From Xylogone sp. PMI_703 (Eukaryota > Ascomycota > Leotiomycetes), in assembly GCA_021399445.1 (NCBI GenBank), contig JAJTUQ010000002.1:3410001-3474000 (forward strand): a stretch of 64,000 bases of DNA, in the 5' to 3' direction. Every line of letters begins with the position of its first letter. Positions within the stretch are counted from its first letter, which is position 1. Position numbers and translations under genes: made by a program. Under the pieces are notes generated by a model. That model had not been told where the DNA came from, did not search any database, and saw only the letters and a list, made by a program, of their open reading frames with translations. Positions 36,635-49,400 of the stretch are shown in pieces.

Positions 36635-38844
36635 CTAACACTGGCCAAAGACAGAGCACATGCCGGTATCTACAGGACTGGAGTTCTGAGTGTGGCAGTC
36701 AAGCTTCTGGCTCATACAGTGCATCTTGCGAGTCATCTGCTCCACTCCTGTGCACTGCATGGCCCACAAGTTGACACAAGCGTTGTATTGCGCGTCGCAG
36801 GCATCCCAGCATGCATCCCTTAATTGACCGCCGGTGTATGCAGGGTCGATGCTAGTGTTCGGGCTGATGTACATCTTATAGCAGTAGCCCTCATTGTACG
36901 TGCTCAGCTCGTTGTTGCAGGTCACGTCTGGCATGCAGATGCCACCCAACGGGTTGCCGGTACTGTAACCCATCAGCGGATTGTTGGCCTGGACACAGAC
37001 GGAGCCACAAGTTGGGATAGGGTTTTGCGTAGTCGTTGTAGTTGTGGTTGTAGACGTGGTTGTGGTTGTGGTCGTCGTTGTCGTGGTCATTGTAGTTGGT
37101 GGAGGAGTTGTAGTAGTTGTCGTGCTGGTGGAACTTGGGGCAGAGCTCGTTGGAGTCTGATAAGATGGTGGTGTCTGCGTAGAGCTAGTCACTCCACCAT
37201 TCGTAGAAGTAGGAAGGACATATGGAGTTGTAGAAGTGACAGAGACTATAGAACTGCTTGACTTAGAGCTTGTAGCCATCGTGGTTGGGCAGAGGTAAGT
37301 CTGCGTAAGAGTAACGGGTGCTGGACCGCTGGGGGGATTGGAAGACAAGAAATCAGACTTGGAGCAGCTGTAGCTAGTAGCGCAAGTAGTGTTACAATAG
37401 TTCGAAAGACTTGTGCACCAGTTGGTGAATTCAAAGCATTGCAGACTGGATGGGTAGCCAGCCTCGCCAAAGCAGGAGGTTTGGGCATTGCATGCATCAG
37501 CTGCATCTTCGCAGGAAGCTCCATTGTTGAAGTCTGGAATTGTTTCTGAGCACCAGCTTCCAACTTGATACTCGCAGGTTGCAGCAGGAGGAGCAACAAC
37601 GGTTGTGCTGGAGCAAAGAGAAGCGGCAGTGTATGAAGAGGTAGTTCTGGTCATTGTATTGTTACCATAAGTTATCCGTGAAGTAGAAATGCTGGTCGAT
37701 GAAGAAGTGCATGATGTCGTTGTGGCACTTGTAGAGCTCTCAGGGCAAGGACTGGAGCTGGGTCTGGAGACGGAAGTAGATGTGGTGCATGGAGTTGTGG
37801 TGCTTGAAGCGCCTGAAGAAGTGGTACTTTCTGTGCAGCTTGTAGTTGTCGAGGCCTTAGCAGGGCTCGTGCTGGCGGTACCGGAGCCGGTTGTAGAGAA
37901 TGCCCCGGAACCAGAACTTTCCGTGCAAGAAGTGCTTGTAGCAGTTGTCGTAGTGCAAGGCGTCGTTGTTGTGGTGGTAGTGGTGGTGGTGGTGGATGGA
38001 GGATATCCGTAAGTTGTCGACGAAGAGCCTGGAACACTGCGTTGCGTGCAAGGCTCGGATGGTTCAAGATCCGGAGCGAGGTACAAGTTCAAGGCGTTGC
38101 TGCCACCGCAGGTTTGTGAGCCATACCCAGGGCAAGGAATGTTGCACTCGCTGGAGTTAACAGGGGCAGATCCGTCACCGAGGACAGTACCACAGAAGCA
38201 GCAGTCACCATTTTGGATGCCAGCAATAGGGAACCCACCAGCCTTACAAGCTGCAAGACAGCTCTCCACAGATAGAGATGCCGCAGAAACTTGAGTCTGT
38301 TGCCAAGCTAACGCCGAACCGCTTGAACCTTCAGAGAAGCAGCCGAGAGGAACGTAATCAGAAATATCAGTTGGGTCAACGTCTTGGAAGGTAGGATCCT
38401 CGTAGATAGAGAGGATAAGGTTTCCTCCACACATCTCATCGGGGTTCCCTGAGCAGGGAGTAGAGCACTCTGCATCATCAAGTTTAGGGCCATTGATGGC
38501 AGAACCGCAGAAACACTCCCCGCCGTCTTCCAAACCGGCATATCTGTAGTTGTTGCCTTCACCAGGTTAGCTATCATATCCAGATCGTATGACCTTGTGG
38601 CTTTGTGAACTATACCTTTGCAAAAAGCAATACAAGTTTCTTGAGTCATGCTGCTGGAATCAAGACCGGTATCGAACACCAATGCCCTTGCATTGTAGGG
38701 GTCCTGGTAACAACCAGCATATACGAATGGAGTGAAGTTTGCACAGGAAGGCTGAGGAGCACGTCGAGCAAGAAAACTAGCATTAGTCCCAGCGAACAAT
38801 ACCATAACTGCCGAAGCAGCCATGGCAGATCTGAAGCTTGCCAT
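36635..38844 (-). CDS. Secreted WSC-domain mucin-like protein
   Basis: Exon 1 is 38844-38616, the intron 38615-38557 (59 bp) and exon 2 38556-36635, giving 716 residues. A signal peptide is clear (MASFRSAMAASAVMVLFAGT). Two WSC carbohydrate-binding domains follow: about 40-125 (FVYAGCYQDP...GLEDGGECFCG) and about 145-240 (VPLGCFSEG...GDCCFCG), each with paired cysteines. Then come Ser/Thr-rich mucin-like stretches (about 260-370 and 490-580) around a central Cys-rich module (CEYQVGSWCSETIPDF). A second Cys-rich module closes the protein (CGSVCVQANNPLMGYS... to the final Cys). No C-terminal membrane or GPI signal is seen, so it is probably secreted or wall-bound through glycans. The acceptor was chosen because it restores GNNYRYAGLE. 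Confidence 0.88.
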
Positions 38845-40723
38845 ATTAAAGACAGCAGAAACAAAAAGCGAAGCGAATGAAAAATGAGTGAAAGCAGAGG
38901 AAAATGAGTGACTAGGTGTGCACCAAAAGGAATGGACTTGTCGGAAGAGACAAAACTGTTGTATGATGAAGGAAACGGCTGGGCATGAGGAGCATGCAAA
39001 CAATATATACAAGATCGAAATAAAGAAACCTACTAGCACTTCCGTTGGATGGTACTTGCTTCGACTAGGACGTCAATGATGCAGGAGGCTCAGACCTCAT
39101 TCAGCTAGAGTACCCAAGCATTCCATCCGCCTCACATCGACTTGACCTAGGTAGCATAGGAGGAGTTTAAACAGACATTGTTGACATTGCAGTGAGATAG
39201 CAACCAGATCGGGACTAGGTATGCATCCTCATGTCGCCAAGCTGGATCAAGCTGCATGAAGATCAGGTGTACTATGTAGCGTCTGGACTGGTTCCATGGG
39301 ACAGGTAAATAGCATGTAAATGCCTCTGACTGCCTCGCAGAACCTATCAAGTCAGATGTAGTATATTAAGAGAGATCGACAGGAGATTTTCCGGCTTAGA
39401 TCTCTTGTTCCTGGATTGATATGCAGGGCCGTGATGCATGTATCCATCGACCTTTAACAGCAACGGAGCAAATATCTTCTCATTGTGCATGAAGGGCTGA
39501 TGAACTTCTTGCAATCATTTGAGCCATTTGCATATACAAATTCTAATCAACAGCGATTAACTTGAGAGCACACCTGATGTACCGATGCTTCATTGTTGAG
39601 GAAGAGTCGAAGTACAGAGCCGCATAGAAGCTCGGAGGATTAACTGAGGTTAACTCACAAGCGCGAGGCTTGGTGCAACGTCTGGGATTAGCATGACTAA
39701 CCTCGCTTCCCCAGGCACAGACATCTCGCTATGGGAAAGTATTGAGACGCAGTCTAATTAGCATGCTGTATGACCATGACTGTCATGCAGATTCAACAGT
39801 CCGCTTCAAATGAATGGAGAAGACTCGTATCAGTTATCAAAATGGATAGAAGAGGTAGGTTGAGACTGTTCTGAGGCCTCTAAAATATGATCTAGCAAAT
39901 TCAGGGGCTTCAAATACAAACGCTCAATCAAATGAGGGTTCATCTCTGCAATAAACTCTGATAGACAGCAAAGAGAACATGGGGTTTGCAAGTAAACAAA
40001 TATTACGGCATTGAACTCTCGGCATACAACCCAGACTATAACGTGAGACATCCACACACTCATCAACTAGTACAGTTACTGGATCTACTACGCATCCACC
40101 TGCAGCATTGACATCCCAGTTAACCAAAATACGTACATACCTAACAATACTCCGATAAGAGCGAAGATCACAAAAGATATAATTTCCTCCTATACCAGAC
40201 CTCTTTCTAGAACATCTGCATTGGGGCTTCTCAAGATACTTCCTGCATGAGAGTCTTATCTGGAGACATAAAACATCGAGCATGCATGTCGGGAGAGCAT
40301 CGCAATGTAAATTCCGATCTGATGCAGAATTTTCGATCATTTGGTTACACAGTTGTAATTAGAACATAGAGGGGCTCCGGTTTTGTCAGTTCTTACTCAT
40401 TGTATTTTGGCTTGATTCGTTGTTATTATGTGTGACTAAACTTTATCTCGGAGGAAGCTTGTTCTCCGGATTCAGCACATGGAAGCTTTGTGGCATTTTT
40501 GAACTTCCAGGCTGTTGTCATCGTGCAGTTTATCTGCATCGCGTACCCACAGTCTCGGTGAAATTTCCTGGGATCTATCCTATCTGTTATAGACAAAATC
40601 TATTATGGATATACTGAGAACCATGTGCTAAACCTACAAAGATATCCCCCAACGCCTCAGCAGTGCACTGCATGCGCAAAATCCAGATAGCCCCACCAGA
40701 ATTTTTTTATACAGGCTGATTTT
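38845..40723. other. 1.9-kb intergenic region
   Basis: This is the WSC promoter side and the 3' flank of the patatin gene. Minus-strand frames at 39830-40066 and 39924-40340 are Cys-rich but overlap each other, lack a signal peptide or domain and have no splice partners, so I do not call them. No repeats or RNA genes were recognised. Confidence 0.5.
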
Positions 40724-43057
40724 CTACTGAATAATCTCCGCCTCTCTCATGGTTGCCTTCACCAATGGAGACTTCTCACGATCATGCTCCTCATCTGTTC
40801 CGCTCGCTTCAGTCTCAGTAGCTGTTCCGGTCTCTTCAGCGTCAGGATCACTATGGGCTCTAAGAAGACCTCTAAGATCATCCTCACTCAGAATACTCTC
40901 TATGCTGCCTCTTCGAATCCCTAATCTCGTCTCCCGTCTGCCTCTCTCGATGATCCGTTCTATCTTTAATCTGTTTGCCAAGAACTTCAACTTCGGGAAT
41001 GCACTCTGCTGGCCAACGTGTAGCATCCGAGCTAGTTGCTTCGGAGATGGATCGCTGAGGATCCGCCAGAAGTCTGATATTACCGACTTTGGCCAAATTG
41101 TGATTGTACCACTGAACTGTTGCAGCCAGATTTCACTCCAATCCTGACCAAGGGGACGTGGGAGGAGTTCGAGATGCCTAAGGACTTTGAGCCATTTGTT
41201 GAGGTCCAGTTTAAGGTACTGCTCTGTGGCACTACCCAAGAATCCACCACGCCAACCACGACCTCGACGATGAGTGACAGGCTGGCCTACGGAGCCACGA
41301 GAAGAGAAGAAGAATAGGTTGATATGCGGGTTGACCTGGCTGACAACGCTGAAATTGACATTGAAGTGCAGGTTAAGTGCCTTTAGAGGAATATCCGTTC
41401 GGAGACTACCGTCTTTCCACTTGTGGCCGAAGGAGTACGGCACAAGTTTTCCTTCTCGAGTCTTCATCATGAGCACAACAGGATTAAGTATCCCTGGAAC
41501 TGCAGCAGATGCAAGTACTGCTGACCAGATAACGCAGTCCGGGCTGGTTAGGTAATTTGTGAGAATCGTAGGAGAGTGCGGATCCGCAGGCACACAAGAA
41601 ACATTGAGGATTCTACCTGTACGCTCAAATGCCTCCCGAAACGTCATACTGCCTCTAGTGAACCAACTACACTTTCTCGCCCAAGTCACAGAGTCAAATC
41701 TAGCACCAGTCTTCCACCACCTTGGTCCCCAGACGGTGAAAGGCTCAGAACAGGCATCGATGCGAGCCGCAAGTGCAGGTACCAATAGAGCCTTAAGCTC
41801 TTCATTTGTCCGTGTAGCAACCAGCGCTGCTACAAGAGCTCCACCAGAGGTACCAGTTATCACATCGGGAAGAAGATTCGCATCAAGAAGGGCTTTGATG
41901 ACACCAAAGTGGTAGTAGGCAAAAGAAGCTCCTCCTGATAGGCACAAGGCTGAACGACCGAAGTTTGCCTGTAATCGTTTGAACAGGGTCCTCTTCTCAT
42001 CAATAGAGATCTTGTTGGTTTTCACAAGTGTCGTGATGCCCTTCTCAACTTCAAGATGTTAGTTTAGTATATAGTCAATTTACAGGCTGATTGGATCTTA
42101 CCCTCATCAATGAAGTTTTGAACGAGATTCTTCGTTCCATAATAGGTCTGAGAGTATAACCTCGAGTTCTCAATGCCAGCGAAGTTGTTCTTTACGCAAG
42201 CCTCAATCAATCCCTTGAGATCTTCAAGTGGCTTAGATGCGCCAGCATTTGCGGGTTTGACATATTTCTCCTCCTTCTCAATCTTTAGTCTAGTCTTTCT
42301 GATCTGCTCTACCACTCTTTTGATGGTTGTATAATCATAGTACGCATAGGCGTCATCTACTTTCCACTTATCATTTCCAAGAAACCTGTCTAGTTCCTCC
42401 GCAGCTTTCACCCAGTCGTTGTAATTTGTTGCGGCATGTAGTTTCCGTCTCAGCTTCTCTCTTTGGCCTCTCCATGCGACAAAATGCTCTGAGGCGAGAT
42501 CAGCAAAACTGTACTAAAATTCATAAGCAAGCAAGATCGGATACTTTAGACTCACCGTATAAGAAGATGTACAGTCTAGTTAGCATATAAGAGAACCCCA
42601 AGCCAACAACCCACCCGCCAACCATGAGGAGTAACGGCCATTTCAGCAACGTATATAGATATCCTTCCCTAGTCTCATCGCTAGTTCTCCTAGACCCAGC
42701 CTTCTTTCTCTTCTCCCCCTTCTTCCGCGATTTCTTCGGCGGGATCACAGGCGCCCAGTCATTCTGCGCAGTGATAAAAAGACTACTCTGGCTCCCACTC
42801 TGATGACGTCCTAGACTCGCCGGTTTTCTCCCTGAATCAAAGCTGCTCCGGTGACTTGAAGTCGGCGCGCCATTCTGTCCATACGCCGTGAGGTCATCCG
42901 TGTAAGGGCTAGGTTCGGGGGCTGAGAGCGCAGTTACGAAGGCCTGGATATCCTCACCTGAAATGAATTCGCGGTGGAAATCAGGGAGCAGGGATTCATC
43001 GTAGCCTTCTGCAGAGAGCGGGGACGGCCCATCCGTGGCGCGGCTAAAATCTGCCAT
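40724..43057 (-). CDS. Patatin-like phospholipase/triacylglycerol lipase
   Basis: Exons are 43057-42556, 42488-42102 and 42048-40724 (introns 67 and 53 bp), giving 737 residues. A disordered Ser-rich N-terminus leads to a membrane segment at about 139-166 (LLLMVGGWVVGLGFSYMLTRL), then a DUF3336-type helical region beginning YEHFVAWRGQREKLRRKL, then the patatin domain. The oxyanion loop is LSGGASFAYYH, the nucleophile is Ser364 in GTSGG, and the catalytic Asp is in KDGSLRTDIP (about residue 510). The layout matches fungal patatin lipases related to yeast Tgl3/4/5, which hydrolyse triacylglycerol or lysophospholipid at lipid droplets or ER. The first acceptor (42489) was chosen because nearer AGs put the reading frame out of register. 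The tail is acidic and disordered. Confidence 0.9.
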
Positions 43058-44095
43058 TGTGACTAGAATGCGCCGGGTTGGTTGAGGAGGGAATAGACAT
43101 TATGTGGCACTGGTGCGCATTCTTGCAGGAAGTTGGGTACATATACAGGTGTGTCGCCGGTTCTACAAGCCCTGGAGATTTGTCGAGAAGGCTGACGCTG
43201 GTGTCGCTATCGAATGACGTACTGGAACCTTCGTGGGGCGAAAGGGTGGGGCCACCGAGGCTAAACTTGTCTCCTTAGAATTGCTTGGTTCTGAGAGAAC
43301 AAGAGTAATTTGATATGTGAATACGCAAATACGACTACTCTCTGAAAAAGGAAAATCTATGAATAACTGCAATACTAATAGAATCTTTGATAGATACCCA
43401 CACAGTTATCAGCTATTTTGGCCACATACGGCTGCACTATGGGATAGCATAGTTCAACGCCTTGTCACATGGAAGTCTTCAGACAATGAACATAAGTATC
43501 ACGAGATGTATCCCAACAAAAGGTCAAAGTTAAGTCTTGTTTAAGATGCTTCAGAAACAGCAATGCATTTTAATTTAAAGTTAGCTATAATCGTAAAGAT
43601 CAAGCTCAAACCAAAAAGAGTAAAATGCAGATGAGCTAAATAATCATAAAAGTAGCCATCCAAGGCCATGGCGCCGTAACGTGCACTCCTCTTCGAGGAC
43701 ATAAAAGAGGCATAAAACTCATAAACTGGTCGCAGACATCCCACCCATATGCTACCGATGCTATGCTATGCTTTGCGAAGTAAAAGATAAGATAATGAGG
43801 ACGCAACCCCCGAAGACCCGAAGTAAATGCATTGATGACGAACCACCTTTTCCTAAAAGGGGGACACACACGGCAGTGAAGTGAAAGTCCATGCAATGAG
43901 ATTATTGTCAAGTACTGAAACTTGACAGAACGATCGGATTAAAAAATGAAAAATGTTTTGCTTTATGTACATAAAGTTCATCGACAGAGATACAAAGTAA
44001 AGTATCTACAAACGAACGTAACAAGAAAGGGTCAAGTAATAAACAGACCTAATGGTCGTTTACCAATGACCGTGTCTGTTCACCATAAATAGGGG
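43058..44095. other. 1.0-kb intergenic region
   Basis: This lies between the patatin gene start and the DUF2457 gene stop, both on the minus strand. It is AT-rich (43300-44090), with short overlapping frames only. It presumably holds the patatin promoter and the 3' UTR of the upstream neighbour. Confidence 0.55.
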
Positions 44096-46402
44096 CTAAG
44101 CAGACAACATGTAGGGATCTTGCCCTGTCTTCCCTGCCATAAGGAGTCCAAGCTCTCGCATTCGCTCGGCCCCCTTTCCAGGCGGGACGGGTCTCTCCGA
44201 TTGGCCCTTGCGAGCACGGTTCGCAGCGTACTTCTGGCAGAACTTTTCTCTGCGACGCTGTTTCTTCTGCTCGAGACCTTTGACGATATCGATGGCACTG
44301 CGGACTGGTGCTATGGACCCACAGCTACCTTCCATATCGCCTTCCATTGCAATAAGCCGGGATGAGCGGTATTCTAGACAAAGGGGGTTCGGGGTACGGG
44401 GAAGGGATTTGGTGAAGGCAACTCCCGGTCGCGAGGCGAGAGGCACAAAAGTAATACCCTGGCTCGTTGCATGTGAAGTTGGCGTGGTGGCCGGAGAATT
44501 AATAGTCATAGTCGCGGACGGGTCGATCAAGTGCTTCCGAGGCGGTGGAGAATGTAGTCTGCGCTTCGGAGGGGCTGGAGAGAGACGACGCTTGGGTGGA
44601 GGCGGAGAGTGCAGTCTTCTCGGTGAGATACCGGGAGACTTGCGGTGAGCCGTAGTAGAGCGTCGTCGGTTGCGTGCCATCTCATCTCCAGAATCCTCGA
44701 ATTTGCCATGCAGCCACACATTCTCGTCACTATCTTGAGGTGGTGCCGAACCAAGTTCGTCCTCCTCGTCCTCTGGATCGGAAGTAGGGAAGCTAGGATC
44801 GATGTCTTGCGGCACTTGCTTGTGCTTCTCTCTTTTCCTGGCTTCCATACACGACACGTAGGCTTCCTCAAGAGGACGATCCTCATCAAGAGTACCGCAA
44901 ACAAAGTCTGTACTGTCAGGAAGATCTGGCGTACCTGGGCGGATCTTTATGCGACGACTACGCTTTGGACGTCTGGGCGAAGCTCCGTCACGACCGTCCA
45001 AAGATGGATCCATGTGATTTAATGAATCGATTGATGACACGGAGGCTGCCCTAGCGCCTTGACTGAAGTATATACTAGGTTGCCCAGATGAAACGGGTTG
45101 ACCTGGAGTCCAGAACTGGAACTCCCCACCATCGCTTTCATCGTCCGAATCGGCAAATCCAGCTTCGTTGTCAGTCTCGTTTCCATCTGATGCAGCCTCA
45201 TCGAAACTGGCGTCGTCATCGATATCGACATCATTATCCTCTTCATCATCTTCATCCTCATCTTCCTCTTCTTCTTCATCCTGATCTTGGTCATCCTCAT
45301 CATCTTCCTCTTCGTCTTCGAAATCTTCGAGCTCTTCTTCCTCGGCTTCACTCCCGAGTCTACGTATATCATTCTCTTTCTTGAGCGTATCATTGATAGT
45401 AAGCTTCCTCAGTTGGCATTCGGATTCTTTACGAATCCAGTCATCCTCTTGAACTTGCTCGCTAGCAAACTCATGGAACTGCGACGACTCAAGGTCCTTG
45501 TCTTCTGCAATGATATACTTGGTCTTGGGTTTCCGAGCCACCTCGGGACTTCGTGAAGTACGTTTAACGGTAGCAAGCGAGTCTCTTTGACCTCGCGGTG
45601 GTGTGGCGGGACGAGACTTCCTGGTCATCGAAGGTGACCTGCTGTTAGGACGCCTCTGAGGAACCGCAAGCTTCAAAGGTGGGGTTTTCTCCGTCGGAGC
45701 CGGTTTGGATGCCGACTTCTCAGGTCTTGGTGCTGGGCAAGCAAATTTGATGGTGCATGGACGTTTTGGAGCTTCTGCAGTGGTAACAGCGACGGGTTGT
45801 GGTGCGACTGCTGGCTTCGTAGCCGCATCGTTCCGCCCTCCACATGCAAAGGTAATACAAGTTTTTCGAGGAGCAGGGTTGACGGGTGCATTCGCCTTGG
45901 GCGAGACACTGACAATGTCACTGCGCTGGTCCGTCGACCGGATGGTAGCTGGTAACCGGATATGCTCTCCAGTTGGACGTAGAGTGTATGATGCGAAGTT
46001 TGTATAGATGTTATTGGGAAAAGGTGGACTGGGTGTAGTTGTTCGATCCGGGCTTGTGAGGCCGCCATCGCTGGTAAGTTCAGCTGTTGAAGCAAGACTT
46101 GCATTACTTCTCGTAGATTGTCTACGGAGTAAGTCGGGCGAGGCCTGAGCAGCACTCGGTGCAGGGTTGGTAAGAGCCTTTGTGAGTAAGGACTCCTTCT
46201 GAGTAGGTTGAGGTCGGATAGCGGATTTCAGGAAATTGGTATCGGTAGTTTTGCCACTGCTGTGCTGGTGATCCGGAGGTTCATCGACGTCCGCGACCGC
46301 ATCTTCATCAGCAACAGCCGGCATGTTGGCCGTGGTCTGCGAGGCCCAACTAAGTATACTCTGCCCTCCCATCCCGTATTCTAGGTAGGAATGTTGAGGC
46401 AT
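44096..46402 (-). CDS. Acidic nuclear-type protein of the DUF2457 family
   Basis: An intronless gene encodes 768 residues. The architecture matches the fungal DUF2457 family, whose function is unknown. A disordered N-terminus is followed by two similar short motifs, RKTCITFACGG (about 183) and KRPCTIKFACP (about 215). The block SQFHEFASEQVQEDDWI and a continuous acidic tract of Asp and Glu (about 350-400) come next. Then there is a stretch with FQFWTPG and basic runs (RRPKRSRRIKIRPG), Pro/Arg/Ser-rich PPPKRR repeats, and a C-terminal helical end (RMRELGLLMAGKTGQDPYML). Basic patches suggest nuclear location, which is inference. ATG 46402 opens the frame. Confidence 0.85.
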   Translation of the reverse strand: MPQHSYLEYGMGGQSILSWASQTTANMPAVADEDAVADVDEPPDHQHSSGKTTDTNFLKSAIRPQPTQKESLLTKALTNPAPSAAQASPDLLRRQSTRSNASLASTAELTSDGGLTSPDRTTTPSPPFPNNIYTNFASYTLRPTGEHIRLPATIRSTDQRSDIVSVSPKANAPVNPAPRKTCITFACGGRNDAATKPAVAPQPVAVTTAEAPKRPCTIKFACPAPRPEKSASKPAPTEKTPPLKLAVPQRRPNSRSPSMTRKSRPATPPRGQRDSLATVKRTSRSPEVARKPKTKYIIAEDKDLESSQFHEFASEQVQEDDWIRKESECQLRKLTINDTLKKENDIRRLGSEAEEEELEDFEDEEEDDEDDQDQDEEEEEDEDEDDEEDNDVDIDDDASFDEAASDGNETDNEAGFADSDDESDGGEFQFWTPGQPVSSGQPSIYFSQGARAASVSSIDSLNHMDPSLDGRDGASPRRPKRSRRIKIRPGTPDLPDSTDFVCGTLDEDRPLEEAYVSCMEARKREKHKQVPQDIDPSFPTSDPEDEEDELGSAPPQDSDENVWLHGKFEDSGDEMARNRRRSTTAHRKSPGISPRRLHSPPPPKRRLSPAPPKRRLHSPPPRKHLIDPSATMTINSPATTPTSHATSQGITFVPLASRPGVAFTKSLPRTPNPLCLEYRSSRLIAMEGDMEGSCGSIAPVRSAIDIVKGLEQKKQRRREKFCQKYAANRARKGQSERPVPPGKGAERMRELGLLMAGKTGQDPYMLSA

Positions 46403-49400
46403 CTCAATTTGTTTCGATTGATTCGTAAAAGTGTTCGCGCCGATTGGCTAGGTTCAGGTGGCGAGAGTGAGGTGGTTTGCGAAAAGGAAGGTTTTTAGTG
46501 TTAATCGATAAGAACGTGGAGTTTGATACTCGTTGATTAAGTCTCAGGCAATTAGACGATGATTCTAATCAATGACAAGAAGTCGCAATGAAGCGAGTTG
46601 TGTCAAATTGTTATGTCTCTTTGAGACACAGAAGTAACTGAGTTAAAGGTGGCGTCCCTAAGGACCGTATTGTTATAATCTTAAAAACGACATCTTATGA
46701 GGGGTCCAGATATCGAGCGTGACGCTTCAGAACGAAGAGAAACGATGCGATTTATCTGCGATTGAAAACTTGACAGGTGCCGGCGGAAGTGGAAGTGATA
46801 ATATGGCACTTAAGGCTTGTAGAAGGAAGATTCGATGGCGACTCAGTCGGGACCTTGGACACGGAAAATGACGTTTGGCCTGGGATCCGAGTTTGGGCTG
46901 CGAACTTGGACGGATAGATAAATACCGTAGGGCAGCAGGCTGACTAATAAGGCGAGGCTGGTGGTGGAAGGATCTGAAGGACTGCAGCGAAGCAATCGAT
47001 CGACGTCGCCAGCACAGCCCTTTTTCGCTGGCCCTTTTCACCAGTTCACCTGAACTCAAGACAGCACAGAAGAAGGATGGAGGTTCTTGGGAGGTGATGT
47101 GTCTTTGTGGTGCAGAGATTTGTGCGTAGGCTAAAAGTTTGGGTTGGGGCGGGAGGGCCTTCGTCTTAAGTTTCGTGTTCTGCTAGGAGCAATTAGTCCC
47201 ACGACCACGGAGGCGATGGTCGTAGGAGGAGGGATGGGAATTACGGGCAGGCCCTCTTTGCGGCTGCGCTGATTTTTTACAGGTAGTTTTCTGCTTGGGG
47301 GGGTTTGTTGCGCGCTTGGGAAGTTGGGACCCATCCTCGCTATTCTAATTTGATGCGCGCGCTCGGTGCTGGAGACCTTTTGGCTCGCTCCAGCGGCGCC
47401 AGTTTGGTTGGATGGAAGAATGGAGCTTTTCTCCCTTCGCCAGCCCTGGGAGAGAGCAAGCGTGCAGCAGCGCAGTGGTCCCTCGGTCTGCTGGGTTTGC
47501 TGGTCGCTGAGCGAGAGAGCGAGCGTGCCAATGTGCAAGCGTCCACTAAGTTACCGTACGGTACTAGCTTTTACTAGTCTACTACTGAAGCTATTACGGT
47601 GCTACGACTCCTGCGACAACCGGATTACCCTTCGCAGACAGCCAGTCCACCCTGCGCGAATCTTCTCCAAACGACGCCGAAATTCGAGCGATCGGAATAC
47701 ACGATGCACAGGCACAGCGCTGTGTCGAGCATGTCGTGCGTGTCGAGCGTGTGTATCACAACTATCACCCGTCGCCCTCACCACCACAACGGAAATATTA
47801 ATGCACGCTTGCCTTGCTCTCACCATAGCATATAACCCTCCCAGGTCATAACTTCGCAGGCACAAGACCCTTATTCCCACATCGCAAAGCCGGATTATCA
47901 GGAGTATGACGTCTTTTGTTTACATGCTGCTCAACCCAACGTGAAACCCGCTGCCACACCGACCTAGCGATCTACGGCGGGCGGCCGTTCACAAGCAAAC
48001 AGTTATGCAGCGATGCACAGGAATTTGATATGCTTGTCGCGGCAACGAGAATAACGTGCAGAGGCTTTTTTCACCGCGGTGCATCCGTGAATACCCTTAA
48101 GCTTTGCCACATCTGTACGGCCCAAACCGTTCGGCAAGACGCTCGCGCCAGCCAACTTGCGCTTCCTTGGCTCACTTGGTCTGTTGTTGGATTTCTCTTG
48201 GGTCCTGCTGGCACGATGCCGCAACTGGATGCCATCGACCATCGGACGCGTGGGGGGGCCCTGGATTTCGTACATTTCCTCAACCTTGGTAAAATTATCA
48301 TGTCAAGCTTACAAGCTTACCGTGCCACTTGCCCATTCCCAGCGACGGCCCTACATGCATGAATGGTACTCGCAGCTTCTCATGTCGCCATCGTGCAACA
48401 TCCCTTCCTGTGCAACACCCCGTGATCATACCCGGGAACATTTTCTGGCGGGCAAGTCCCCCATTCATGGCGCTGTTTGTACGAAAGTACCGCAGGTATG
48501 GCTTGTCTGCTTTGTCTTCTCCACCCCCATGGAAATCCCGTGCAGATTTTAGTCCTGCAAGCATTTTGGACCCCAGAAGCTTCAAGAATGGGAAATGCGA
48601 ATCCACCAGCATCTGTGATGATTTTGCGGCGTGTATCCAGCATCTCCTGAGTCAATCGAGCATGCGACAAATGCGGTTTGTTGACCGCTGAATCGCTAAA
48701 GTCGATATTGCCCTCTACCCCACATCGTCTCATCGCACTCCGTACTTGTTGCTGTACAGTCCCAGTTCTGGACGGAGTAATATCCGACCTGCACACGCTG
48801 CACTCGTCTAATATTCGACGTGTCTCTTTTATGTCTCTCCCTGAGGCCTGCATTACCTCAGACCCGCATGAGTATCGAACGCTTGGGGTGTTAAGCTCCT
48901 GCACGAGCTCTATTTGTGGTAGCTGTCAGCTTAGGAGTAATCCACTATCAAAGTATTGGATGTGATACCGATGGAATGACAGCCTCTCTTTGTTGCAAGG
49001 CGGTGCTGATTGCTGATTCAAGAGTGAGCATGGCGAGTACGCAAGATGAATCACCGTAAACGCGTATGATGGATGACCGCAGCTCCTCATTTACTTGAAT
49101 TTATCAGAAAGCCAAGAGGACAAGAAGACTGCAATCGTAATACAAGAGCAAAGTGCCTCGTAACAGCTGATGGGCTATTCTCAGCTTCTGCAATAATACG
49201 GAAGCCCTGAGTCAGTTAATTTTACGACAACAGAGCACTGTAACCGTACGGCAGTGCATCGAGGAATGGCATAAACGAGATTCGTCTACAGAGTAACCGG
49301 CAGACGAGCATAAATTTTATGCAGTTACTGAAACGGTACTTGTGCTTTGGATCAACAAGCTCCCTCCCCTGCTGTCCCCATCAATGTTTACCGTTGCACG

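Noticed and set aside
48380..48904. 174-codon minus-strand frame
   Set aside because: Begins at GTG, lacks a recognisable domain and lies among overlapping frames on both strands.
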